Made by a program: the position numbers and the translations under genes | Notes under the pieces: generated by a model | The model's database searches: none | Seen by the model: the letters and a program-made list of their open reading frames with translations, nothing else | Told to the model about the DNA's origin: nothing | In this document: positions 13,501 through 26,700 of the stretch, one piece after another | How positions within the stretch are numbered: the first letter of the stretch is position 1 | Layout: every line of letters begins with the position of its first letter | Assembly (NCBI GenBank): GCA_026874595.1 | Contig: CM049309.1 | Location: 22,115,033-22,179,032 of the forward strand | Length of the DNA stretch: 64,000 nucleotides | Reading direction: 5' to 3' | Source of the DNA: Sipunculus nudus | Lineage: Eukaryota > Annelida > Sipuncula > Golfingiida > Sipunculidae

Positions 13501-15952
13501 ATACTGTGTATATAGTATGGCTACTCATGGATTCAGGTTGTGACTAGAACATGACTGTTAAAAAGAGATCTGTGTCAGAGACGCAGAGTGTTAATGACAT
13601 GGTGTCCTGAACAAATCCACTGATCCAGAATGTCATACTCATAGTGTGGTACAATATTTAACTGTTTATGAATAATATTTCATCAGTTATTATTTATAAG
13701 GGAAACAACAGTCCTAATCATTGTCAGTTATTCTACACTACATTTCACCTCCTTGTCCTTGTGCTTTTTCTTGATGTTTCATACAATAAGAATTTGGAAC
13801 AAAGGACGGTACATACCGAAAAAAAATATCAATACAATTTCTTACAGGAAAAATACATATCTGATATAGGTAACTTATAATGCATATAATCAGTTAAACT
13901 GTATGATAAACATACACTTACATAATAAAACGTTAGGACTGGTGTTAGTCATTCATGTTGATAAATGATAACATTATGGTTGAAGTGTTCATTGAGTTAT
14001 TCAGTGTGTTCAGTCGATGATATGTTGTCATGTACTATATAATACAGACTTGTTTCAGTGTGTAATCTGATGCTCTTATTGTATAAAAACAACCCAGGGA
14101 TACCAGTGGTTGAATCAACTGAAGTGTGGTATAAATGATGTGTAACTCCTGTAGTTCATCAGGTATATTTAACTGTGACATCAGTTAACTGTGACAGTTA
14201 AGTTACCCAGGCAACCTGTAAGGCAGCCAGGTAGGATGGCAATCATCCAGTATCACAAATCATCAGCTCCTGCTTGTCATTAAGTCAGTATATGTATCAT
14301 GGTGTTGTATTAAAATAATACCAAACTATACCCAGGGCTATACCAAACAGATCCAGGTGTGTAGACTTGAATATGCCTGCCAGGAGTGTGTCTGGAGCCT
14401 GACAAAAACTTAAAGGTGTGTAGACAGTTGATTGTTAAATAGAAAAGGACAGATTGATAAGATACTATCATCACTTTGATAACGGAAGCTCCTGTGCTGG
14501 GGGGGGGGGGGGGGGGGCAGGGCTGAGGATGGTTGGGTTTCCCATTGAAAAACTTATTGCATCAGCCAGAGAGGCTGATGTCATTACATTTTATCAGTGT
14601 GTATCCAGCTCACAGTGGATCAGTATATTTAAGGTCAGGCAGTTTGTTGTATTGTAATATTGTTCTTGATGGGGAAGAAAAGTTTCTGCTGTTAGTAAGA
14701 CATGTTCCTTTTAAATTTGTATATTATTGAATACTTGGTTATTGTGTATTGTCAGTCTCTTGCTATAATGTACTAGTCAGAAGTGGAGTCGTACTTGTGC
14801 ATTTTATCTCTGTTACCCGACTTGTGACATCAGGGTTTGAATGTACGCAAAACGGCAGCTGCAAGAGCAGTTTCAAGAAACTTGGAAAAAGAAACCTATC
14901 ATGGTTGGATAAGTTGGCAAAGATGTAACTCAAAAGTACTTTGAGAGCAAAGTGTCCCAGGGAGAATCTTTCTGCAGATAGAGTTAGTTGCAGGGAAAGT
15001 GTACTGGCAAAGTATAGGGCATTGTAATGCATTTCTGCAACCATGCCCGAAAATGCAAATTATAGTTGGATGCCTGCTGATGGAGACATTTGTAGGTGTC
15101 ACATATTCAACTTGAAAAAATGCTTTCACTGTAGAGTTGCTCCTCAGAAGGGTGGGCTGTGTTTCTAAGTCTGTTTGCCAGACATTGTTTAATGTTTGGA
15201 AAATGTGGCAGATCATGAATTAAGGGCGTTTGTTCATAATTTCACATCCTATGTGCATTGGTGTTTGGTGTACTGGTTCATTTCAGATTATAATCATTTC
15301 TGAGAAAATATCGCAGTTGACTAGTCAGGATCTTATCATGTTAATCCTCTACACTTAAACTACATTGTGTTAACTGTCAGACAAACAGACAATAATAATA
15401 CAGTCACCTGGCAGACAAGAGACCTCATCTGTCTACTCAGGGCCCCCCCCCCCCCCCCCTCACATGGCAAATGTGCACATTTGGTTTTGAAGTTAGGTTC
15501 CAAATGATTTGCATATATTTGCAGAAGTTTAATGAAACCATTTTGAAATATGGTTAACTTTTGATCCATTTTGACTGCATTTTCTCCACATATGAAATGC
15601 ACAAGTGTTGTTCTCAGTAAGGATAGACCATTTTCAGCCTCATGCAAAGAGATTGGCTCATGCCCTCATAAATACATAACATTTGAAAACTGAAATGTCT
15701 GCATTACTTAAAGAGGCTTTTGTGCGTGAAACTTGAAAGTGGTTTTAACTTTTATAGAAGCATTTGTATCAGTAAACTAAGACACTTTCATTTAATAGGA
15801 TCTCCCAAGATTGTTAACCTGTTATGACTGTAGAGCCCGAAACTTTAGTAACCATCAAACATGAAACCTTGTGAATTTATTCAACAAGTATTGAATGAAA
15901 ATTAAAAAATTTCATTTTAAGGGTAGATAGAATTATGATAGAGGAAAAACAA

Positions 15953-16024
15953 AAAAATCTATTTTGAGAAATTAGTTCATTAACTAATATAAAACCACAT
16001 GACAATTTCTCAAAATAGATTTTT
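15953..16024. repeat. 21-bp perfect inverted repeat with 30-nt loop
   Basis: The arm AATCTATTTTGAGAAATT (with preceding A's, 15953-15973) is matched exactly by its inverse at 16004-16024. The spacer contains AGTTCATTAACTAAT, itself partly palindromic. No coding potential. Confidence 0.7.
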
Positions 16025-16214
16025 GGATTTTTGTTACAGGGGCTTAAAAATAGTGTACCTTTTAAAAATTTAATTTTGTTTAAAATGTTACAAAATCATG
16101 TGAAAATAAATGTAAAGTTGAAAAATATGTAAAAGTACTATCAGAAAAATCACAGTATCAGGTTTAAAATTTAAGTACATTTTTTAGGGTGTAATATGAA
16201 TTTAAAGCACTTAG

Positions 16215-16548
16215 GGCAAAATAAAAAAAGGTATGGTTCTCAGGCACTTTTTTTTCAGAAATCAATGCTGGCGGGCGCTTTTTTATTTTAAATTTTTTGG
16301 CATGTTATGATAAAAATGTCAAATGATAAGGTAAAAGCATAGAAAAAAAGTTTTATTTTGCTAAATAAGTAAAAGCACTACAAAACAAAGGAAATTGTAT
16401 GGTTTTATCTTCTTGAAAGAAATGTCGGAGTGGCAGCATCTCAAAATTGGAAAGTTTTTATTGAAAATCAAAATCAAAATTTTTGATGCAGGGGTATAAA
16501 ATTGATGGGGGCGGTGCCTGAGAACCATACCTTTAATTTTTTTTTGCC
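16215..16548. mobile_element. PIF/Harbinger-like MITE, copy 2
   Basis: Same family and orientation as the element at 3297-3634. The TIR core GGTATGGTTCTCAGGCAC is at 16230-16247 and its inverse at 16514-16531, giving the same 302-bp core length. It is flanked by TTA on both sides. Non-coding. Confidence 0.7.
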
Positions 16549-18475
16549 TTATAAATTGAATTAGGTATAGGGGTTTCAAACAGTAATGATACCTTAATGA
16601 CAACATGGTTAGTGACAAGGAAGAAAAACTAAATAAAAAAAGAAATCTTGTGTAATATACCAATCCCCAAGCTGATTGCTTTACAGGAAATTCCGTCTCA
16701 CGTAACAAGTCACAAGTTTTTTATCAAGTTTAAATGAACTCCTAGTACATCCAATATTTTGTGTGAAGGCTAACTGAATTAGTTTCCTTTGACTTCAGTA
16801 TACAGGGACAATATTTTAAAGTGAGTAAAATAGCATTGAAATCATACAGGTTGCCCCTGTTTCCTCAGTTTTTCTAGGTTTAGTTTCAGCTTGGCTGTGT
16901 ACTTGGGTTTCCCGTTAACTGTCTTTTTCATAGTGGGTGCCACTGACCATGTTGTGTACTTGATCAGTTATCAGTTGATAACTATATGTGATATACAAGG
17001 CACCTTATCACCAACCAAGTATGTCACGACAGGTCAGAGTGTACAGAGATGTAAGGCATCATTTCTACAGTGGGTGGAACCTTTGGTTGAAGCAATAATA
17101 TTTTTTCTATCCTTCTGTTTGACAAGATGCCTCAGAGACATGTTTTATTACACTCCAGTACAGGAAGAAAGGAAAAGCATGCTTAATGTTTCCTGTGTGT
17201 CACATGATTGTCAGCCAGCACTCTGCAGCAGTGAGAGTCATGTGACCATGCATGTACTCAAATAAAACCCTTACTGCAAATTTCTTTTTTTTCTATGTAC
17301 AATATTGGCACATGATAGGGCTTGAATAGTACTTATGTAAATTTGTTTTATCTGCAAACACCTTTGAAACCAACATTATATCCCAGTGAAACTCAAATTC
17401 ATTGGCCTAGCATGCCAAATTTCTTAATTAAGAAAAACATTTGTAGCCTGTTGATACAAGTTGCACTTTCATCATTGCCTACATAAGATTTTTAAGGAAA
17501 GTCCACGTAGGCAAGCAGTGTTAAAAAGTGTTGTTTTGTTTAGTCACACAGACATGATTCATGAGAAAATATAATCATATGGCCACAGAACGGGGTACAG
17601 TACACTAGGGGGATATATTCCCTGCATGTTACAACTTGGCACAGGCAGGGATACAAGTTTCCTTAAACAGGTGTATTTTCTTCTGTTAAGTGGATTTATC
17701 TTACGGTGGTATTCCTGACAGCTGAAGTTTGGGATTATATGTGTTTATGTGTACTTGAATAATTCTGTTTTACAGACTTTTTTTATGCATGGCACAGCTG
17801 TCAATGTCATCAGTGTGGTATATGGTTAACCACCGACTTTTTCAAATTATTGAGTCATGCTGGGTATTTGCTTTATTGATATATTATAATGGGAATTTAT
17901 ATGACATTTGTTATAATTTACAAATTTGTATATTATATACACAATTATTAATTGCAAAATATAGATTGTAATTTTAATGATAATTGGACCTGTAGTGATA
18001 GCCTTGTCTGTCTGTCCGTCCTTTTGTCCGTCAGTGATACTTTCTTTTGAGGGTAGTATCTCAATAAAAAAAAATTTAATCTTCCTCACATTCATGTTGA
18101 TAATTGGTGTCTATGAGTATGAGAACTCCAGCCCTAAAGAAGTACAGACCCTCCAAAAAACAGTATGGCTGCCAGAGCGCAATTGTTGATTTTGTCGTTG
18201 CTAGTTGATATTATATTCAATGTTATTTGACCTAAAATGCTGATTACGTTCTGTTTAATCACAAATTAAAGATAATAAAGATAACAATGAAAGGTCATGA
18301 TGAGTATACAGACATGAAAGTTTGGTAACTTTTAGTGTAGACACAGTGAGGACAACTGAATTTTCAGCAGTTCATATATTTTTCTGTGGTAGACAATATG
18401 TACAGTATACATACAACTTACAATACAAGGTGGCAGGTATAGCTTCTGATCCAGTTAGGGATGCACACAAAATAG

Positions 18476-18479
<4 letters not shown>

Positions 18480-18561
<82 letters not shown>
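18480..18561. repeat. (TA)n array, about 82 bp
   Basis: Uninterrupted TA dinucleotides in the intron upstream of ZFAND exon 1. Confidence 0.95.
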
Positions 18562-18565
<4 letters not shown>

Positions 18566-19021
18566 TTTTAAATGGTTTTAAAACATCTATAATTCTTAAA
18601 ATTAGTTTATACATGGAATGTCACATCTGCCTCAGGAGGTAGATATTGGCCACATTGTAGTGCAAATTGAAAAGAAACTTTGTATTAAAATGTATCTATC
18701 TTCCATTTATCTTGCAACCAAATTCCAAAATATCAGTGAAAACAGAACAATATACATTGAAAAAAATAAATATTTGCGTTAGTTAAGGGAAAATAATTTT
18801 ATACATATATCATCGGTTTTAAATATTTTTTGTCAGCGCTTATGATACAAGTCCTTATTGATCTGTTGTAAATACAAAACAATCTTGATCCATATACTTT
18901 TTATAACAACATTCACTCATCACTTATCACCTGAGATAAGTATTACTGTCTGTTATACTGCTGATATTGGATTTTTTTCTGTTACAGTTTTGCAGACACC
19001 AGCAGGTGATAAGAGGCCACC

Positions 19022-19199
19022 ATGGCTGAGAACGGCAGTGGGAACCAGAAACTGCCCAACTCCCTGTGCAGGGCGGGTTGTGGCTTTTACGGCAGTTCAT
19101 CATTTGACGGCATGTGCTCGGTGTGTTACAAAGATGCAGTGAAACGTAAACAGCAGAACCCCTCCCCTCCTCCAGTCAGCGGCAGATCAACACCTTCAG
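19022..19199 (+). CDS. ZFAND coding exon 1: start and A20 zinc finger
   Basis: This exon encodes residues 1-59 and contributes the first base of codon 60. It carries the whole A20 finger ([10 protein letters not shown] followed by MCSVCYKD). The acceptor is ttctgttacag ending at 18987, so 18988-19021 is 5' UTR. The donor is tcaG|gtaatc at 19199/19200. Confidence 0.95.
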
Positions 19200-22100
19200 G
19201 TAATCATTCACAGTGAGCGTATCAAAACGGCTGTTGTAATGATATACCGGTGCACTGATACATCAAGATACAAACCCAAGTAAAATTGGTTTGTTTTTAG
19301 CTCAGCTGACTATAAGTCATCTTAGCTATAGTCGTGGTCCATTGTCCGTCGTCCGTCCGTCCATCCGTCCGTAGATGTGGCACGTTTTGAAACCGTAAGA
19401 CCTAGGAATCCAAAATTCGGCATAATGTTAGATGTCTCCAAGATCTCCTACCAAGCCGAAAACTGGGTCTTTGCGACTTTGTTCCTTTGAGAAATTAAGG
19501 AAAAACCTCAATTATTTATTAAAAACCTATTTTCACACTTCAGGACGGCCTTATATCAAAACCACTCATCGGTTTTTCCTAATATTTACTTTTTTTCCAG
19601 TAATATAACTTTAATTAATCAAAATTAAATTGTATACTCAAAATTAGATCAAAATCTTTTAAATTTTTTAAAATATTAACAAAAATAAAAAATTGGTACC
19701 TTAAATTTTGCCCAACTTTGACCATGGCACGTTTTTTTTCTGAAAGTACTGTGGATTAAATTTTCACAGCATGTTTTTGTTAGCATTTTGTCTGTTAACA
19801 CCAAAAATTTGAAACCAGTTGATCAAAAACTGTAGATTTTATTCAAGTTTACAAGCACCATGTATTATATTGTTAACATCTTGCAAGAAATCAGCTCCCC
19901 AGCTTCAGCTCTCAGTTCCTAAAATTTGGTATACAATTAGATGTTTCCAAAATCCCCTACCAAGCCAAGAATTTGGTCACTAGGACTTAATACCTTCAAG
20001 ATATTAATGAAAAACTTCATTTTTCCATTAAAAACCCATTGTTACACTTCAAGACTGCCTAATATCAAAACCACTGATCGGACTGTAATCATATATAATA
20101 TACATATTTTCTATACATTCTCTATGCACATGCCAAAAATGATGTCAGTATTGCGTAATTGTTTTAAGTTATGGGCCCAAACATAATGCACTTTGTAAAA
20201 TATCAAGAAATATATTTACTCCCTTAACAAGGGGATTGCTGAAGCTAGAGATTTTTTTGTCAGGGATGTAACATTATTTAATCAAGATTCAATTAAATAC
20301 CCAAAATTAGTTCTGAATTTTTCAAATTTTATAAGTTGTCAGTATAAATATAAAATTAGTACCTTAAATTTTGCCCAACTTTGACCATGGCACGTTTGTT
20401 TCCTGTGAGCACTGTTGATATAATTTTCATATCATGCACACATAAGGATTTCAGCTTTGTAGTTTAGAAAGCTGACAGAAATTTGCCAAAAATTGTAGCT
20501 TTTATTAATGTTTTTATGATACCATGTCAGACCTTGGCTCTCTCCAGCCCCTCTTGAGTCACCTGTATGTTGACCTTGTTGAACTTTCAGCAAATTATGC
20601 ATGCTTGAGGCGAAACATACACTGGGGCATCCAGGCAGCTTATGGACAGCCACAGTTGATCCAGGTGTCCAACCCAACTCATCTAGTAGTTTTGACCAAC
20701 AACATAAAAATAAGCAATAAATTAATAATTTTTTATTGGTTTTTGATAACAAATTAAAGAAAAATAGAAAAGGAATTTGTTAGTGTATAATAACAGGAAA
20801 TTAACTTGCAGTTACTGATGATATAAGAATATTGTATTGATGGATAGAATGTCACATATTCCAAATAACACCATGCAGTCACCTATGGTATTTTTCAGTT
20901 CAATTTTAATGATAAAAAAGTAAATCATATTATTCATTACTAATCATTAGGGATCATATGAAGGAAATTAATGATAGACAAAGATGCAGTTGATAATATT
21001 AATCTAGATTTCTACTGTGTCTAGTGTGTACATTGATGTGAAATTAGTCCTAAATGAATATATTACATTTATTTTTTTTAATATAAATAAAAGCCATTAA
21101 ACCAGATACTTATGATCATTATTTAAATATGTGAATTTGGTATATTCTGGATTCTCAACATCATTGTTTGGTGAAAACTGAATAAATACCAGACATGGTG
21201 CGAATACTTTGCAATTGTATTTAAATACAAATATGAATATGTACTCCATTATCAAATTTTTTGCATAAAGAATGGGAATTCAGGTAAAAATGAAAGTATA
21301 TGAATACCAGTGAAGATACTTTCAAAATGTATTCATGAATGCATTCATGAATATATTCTGTAATATTATTTTAATAATCATTTCAGTTATATTTCATTTT
21401 AAAAAATCATACGATTCTCTTATTATTTTTAATAAAAATTATATTTGGGACAATATTTGTAATTTTTTTTAATAAATAGTTAAACTCTTATATTATATGT
21501 TCTGCTTATAAGTTATATTGCCAAGTCAAAATCTGTGTGACAATAGTTCTCCATTTGTTAATAAAATAAATGAAATTAATCCTCTTCCCTGTCTCCAAAG
21601 GTACTATCAAAATCATACATAAGCTAAACAACTACAACTCATAATACAGCTTATATTTATTACCACACAAAACCAGCATGTGCCTCATTTTAAATTCATA
21701 TTTTTTTTATCATATATAACAGCTGAGCACCGTGACCCATAGGTCCCTTGTTTTGCAATTACAAAAATAAAATATGTCTCTCCTACCCATGGGCCCCACA
21801 CCCCCAAATTTGAGGAAATATGCACTACTTCAAGAGTTTTGGTATTAACAGAACAGACAACGGGTAATCATAATCAGTAATGATAATCAATTACAGTTGA
21901 TTACATTTTTAGTAATTGTAATCAGTTACATATATATTTTTAAAGTAAAGTAATTGTAATCGTAATGAATTACTCTCCGAATGTGATCGTTATCATGATA
22001 ATTAGATATAATAACACTGATTACTTTGTATTATCCAATTTTAAACAGGTACACTTAATATTTCAGCTTGTAGTGGTCAGGTTTATCCTGTTTAGTTATG

Positions 22101-23709
22101 ATCAGATAATTAGCTGAAAAGGGGGAAGGGTATGAAACTACAGAGGGAGTCCAGCATCGGTCCAGGAGGTGTGAAGAGCATGGCTTCTTTGTAGCATACT
22201 GTTTGCCCAAGCGGTTGTCTAAACCAGCCATTGGTCTTTGACATCAGAACACACCTGGCTTGGTGATACACCAAGGTATAAAATCAAGTAAAATTGTTTT
22301 TTTTTTTACCCATGGGCCAAACATCCCCAAATTTGAGGAAATATGCACTACTGCAAGAGGAATGGTATTAACAGGACAAGAAATCATAATTCAAAAGATT
22401 TTGGTCACAGTGCTCTAAATTGTTAAAGAACATGGTTAAGAAATACTTGTGTATCAATTTTGAGAAAAAAGTATGCAATACTTTAATAGTTACAAGGTTC
22501 ACAGATTTTTTCTATTTAGACTCTTTGACCTTGAGGTCTTCCCTTGCTAATGTTGAAGCCCAAACAAACCAACACAATCACACAGACATAAATAAAAATA
22601 CCACTTCCTGGTTAAGGTAATTACAGAATTTCTTTTCTTGATAAAGTTCATTAAGATACCTCAAAGAAAATTTCTGAAAGGTACTTTACATTCATTTACT
22701 TAGGGATATGGACTGTGTATTAATGAGTTTATGTTGTTGACAGATATCGCAGTAACCTCCTGCAGTGCACAGGCTTCCTCAGCCAGCAGCAGCAACTCAA
22801 GTCCTGTCACGACTGGCAGCAGTGCAGCATCCAGTCCTGGAGTGGACACTGTCAGCACCACACCGTCAGTAGAGACTGCCACGCCCACAGTGGCCACAGT
22901 GCCCACCCCTAGTGATAAAGAGAAGGAGCCAACGCAAGAAGAAGGTGCCACAGGTATTTTAAAAAATATATATATACACACACGTACACACAGTGCCCAC
23001 CCCTTGCAATAAGGAGAAGGAGCCAACGCAAGAAGAAGGTGCCAAAGGTACGTCAAAAATACATACACACATACATACACATTGCCAATCCCTAGTGATT
23101 AAGAGAAGGCGCCGATGCAAGAAGAAGGTGCAACAGCTACACTAAAAGTGTATACACACATACATACATCAGAGTGGCCATCCCTAGTGATAAAGAGAAG
23201 CCTATGCAAGGTGCCATAGGTACACTAAAAATATATATACACACATACATTCACATATCATGCCCATTCAAGGTGATAAACAGAAGGAGCCAATACAAAA
23301 TGTCACTGATAGACTAAAAATAAATATTCATACAAACATACACTCACGATGCCCATCTTAGAGAAAGAGAAGGGGCCAATTTAAGGTTCCACAGGTACAC
23401 TAAGAATATGTATACACACATACATAGACACACAGTGCCCCCCTCCCCCCAGTGATAAAGAGAAGGAGCCAGTGCAAGGTGCAACAGGTATGCTAAAAAA
23501 TATATATATATATATATACACACATACACAGTGCCCCCCTCCTTGTGATAAAGAGAAGGAGCCTATGGGCAAGGATCCACAGGTACACTAAAAATATATA
23601 TACACACATACATACACACAGTGCCGACCCCTAGTGATAAAGAGAAGGAGCCAATGCATTGTACCACAGGTATGCTAAAAATATATATACACACAAACGT
23701 ACACACACA

Positions 23710-23740
<31 letters not shown>

Positions 23741-26700
23741 GAGATAAAGAGAAAGAGCCAGTGCAAGGATCCACAGGTCCACTAAAAATAAATACAGACA
23801 CACACATTCACCCACAGTGCACACCACTAGTGATTAGTAGTGATAAAAAGGAGCCAATGCACTGTACCACAGGTACAATAAAAATATGTATACATGTAAA
23901 CGTACACACATGTCCCCCCCCCCCCCCCCCCCCCCCGTTAGATAAAGAGGAGCCAATGCAGTGTGCCACAGGTACAATAAAAATATGTATACACGTAAAC
24001 AAACACACATGCCCCCCCCCCCAGTGATAAAGAGAAGGAGCCAATGCACTGTACCACAGGTACAATAAAAATATATGTACATGTATATATACACACATGG
24101 CCCCCCCCCTTCCCAGTTTGATAAAGAGAAGGAGCCAATGCACTGTGCCACAGGTTTGCTAAAGATATACATACACACTGATTACACACACATACATGCA
24201 CACACAATTCCCACCCATAGTGATAGAGAAGGAGCAAATGCATGTTGACACAGCTACACTAAAAATAAAAATATATATACAGTCGGGCTTACTTTGTGTC
24301 ATATCTGTTAATAGAAAATCTTGTGTATTGTCACATAAACCTGAAATCCAATACCAGTCCCTATATAAACAATGGTAAATCTGACCCGTTTCATATCATG
24401 GAATCTTGTCATAATCCCTTTTATTGTCATGCTTTGAACGCTTGGCAGTGATACCAGTTGGCAGTTAATATCTCATCAAACTCCAATACGCCGATCAACG
24501 AGGCCAAGAGCCTGTAATCGTTCAGGCATATCAAACGATTGCATGAGGGACTCTCCATCACTTAGCTGATAAACATCTTAGGATATCATGGTAATCGAGA
24601 TCATTGCATTTCTTTGCACTTAATGAGTGCGATGTTTGCGATAACATATCATACATAATGAACTCCTGGCCTTTGAAAGGCTGCAGTTTACACGAGTAAT
24701 GTTTCGCCGAAATGATTTGAAGTACATGCACTAAACTTTGCTTACGACTGGAAATCCCCTTTAAGTGTCCCCGAAAAGCTGGAGGTTTTGTGTGCACTGG
24801 AGGAGATACCTAGTCCAAAACCTCAATTGCAGCAAAACTTCAGAAAGTTGACAATGGCATGATGATGTCCGCTCCCTGAATGGTCCTATCATGAAGACGA
24901 TCGTGGAAGTTTGAGCCATTAATAAGATATCTAGAAAATAAGGTGCAATAGTCAGGAAAAAATTATCTATTAAAATAGTTTGCCTACGCATAACCGTGCC
25001 ACATATTTCGAGACATTTGACCTCATGACCCAGAAGCTACATCTCTTTCTGTTGGCAAGTCTTAGTTTTGTCAGTTATTGCGGCATGCGGCACAAAACAT
25101 ACAGGAAATAAATTGTCAGGTGCGCATAAATGTAATTTGGTATGCGGTTTGCAGGTTTGCAATAAAAATATTCTTAAACGTTTTTGTTTCCTTTTTATTG
25201 ACGATTTATTTAATATCATTTGAGACAACACTTCTTCTATGACTAAAAAGGACATCCGTGTTGAAGCCTGCATAATGTCACATCCTGGTTATTATCATAA
25301 TTTATGAATGAACCACCGATATGACAATAAGCTTGCTTGACTGTACATGCGTTCATACACAGTATTACACACAGTGCCCACCTCAAGAGATTAAGAGAAA
25401 GAGCCAATGCAAGCTGCCACTGGTACACTATAAATATATGTAACACACATGTACTTATAGATGAGAAAAGGTAAATGAATGTAAAAGTATGAAAGGATGA
25501 ATATAACATATTTTGATAAATCATACAGAATTTGTAGTGACATGACAGGATTAGTATCACTGCATAATTTTAAGAATTTTCTTCTTTTACCATATAGAAA
25601 CATATTTTTTTTCACCAGCTTAATTGGATATGCAAGGTTTGGACATGTTCAAAATATTAGAAGGATATAGTCCTGGTGTCATGACAAAGGGACATTTTTG
25701 CAAACACAAATGAGGATTGATACTAATTCCTGGGGTGGCTGACTTTTTGAATGTTCAGACTAAATTCAACCATATTTTCTAATTAGGTCACTGGTTTTAC
25801 CATATCATGTTGGATTATTGTGAGTCTTACCAGTGGACTTGCTAATACAGAGTGTTGGGAGCTTCAGATTTGTTAAGAATATTGTAAGAACTTTGTTTCA
25901 ACTGAAAGACCAATGGAGTATGTCATCTACTTCAGGTGAGACCGCCACAGCCAATGCAAATAGTGATTCTAAAGAGAGCCCCGACAAGGACAAGAAGCCA
26001 AAGAAGAATCGCTGCCATACTTGCAAGAAGAAAGTAGGACTCACAGGTGAGAAGCTTGCTCCACCAGAGGGCGCTCAGTCTGCTGGTTACCTCTCCTGCT
26101 TTTGAGTATTTCAACATGATGTTTAATTTTGTGCACTTAGTCATATTTTGATGATAAGCCACCTTCCCTTTATATCTTCCATATATATGATTTGGAGTTT
26201 TAGTTCAGAATCTAATACTTACTGTGAGAAGGAGGTACCTTTTCCTGAATAATATTAGAAATGAAGATTACACATACATTATAACCCTTGAAAATTTATT
26301 TTTTTTTACATTGGTGGGATAGATTGAAATTCCAGATAGAAAATTCAAATAGAAAATATATGTCAAGCAGTTTTCAGTTGAAATGAGCTGGTATCATTTT
26401 ACATATATAGCTTTTATGTTTTTTTGTGCACTGTGATCTTTGTAACAACTGAAACCCTTAGTTAGCCTGAGGTGGGAAGCTCATGTTTATGTCTTGTTTC
26501 AAGTAGGGTTTCTGTGTAAGGTCTGTTGATTTTTACAAGTGTGTATTGTCAGGGTCCATGGATCACTAGAAAGTTCATTTCCCTGGGCTTTTGATCTGGT
26601 GAGGATCTGAATATGTGACACAGTGTTCCAAACATGTAGCTAAATGTGAGCTGGTCTGTCTTTGTTTTGATACAGGAGAACCTTGCAGGTTGTCACATTG

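Larger units (their letters stand above)
7231..18987 (+). other. Long CpG-poor stretch, inferred 5' intron of the ZFAND gene
   Basis: No convincing exon is seen. The interval contains repeat fragments (7696-7870, 10451-10572), a 334-bp MITE (16215-16548), a G18-type homopolymer near 14500-14517, a C homopolymer near 15441-15459 and a long TA array (18480-18561). The short ORFs here have no recognisable domains. Confidence 0.4.

Noticed and set aside
14763-15216. Minus-strand ORFs with scattered Cys and His
   Set aside because: Spacing fits no zinc-finger pattern and there are no flanking exons.
18322-18642. ORFs of alternating Ile-Tyr on both strands, also at 29570-29859, 40608-41137, 42751-42966
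   Set aside because: They translate TA microsatellites.
23659-24243. Overlapping ORFs with Pro or Gly runs
   Set aside because: They read through poly-C tracts and splice donors of the intronic minisatellite. Only individual units, not these ORFs, have exon-like form.
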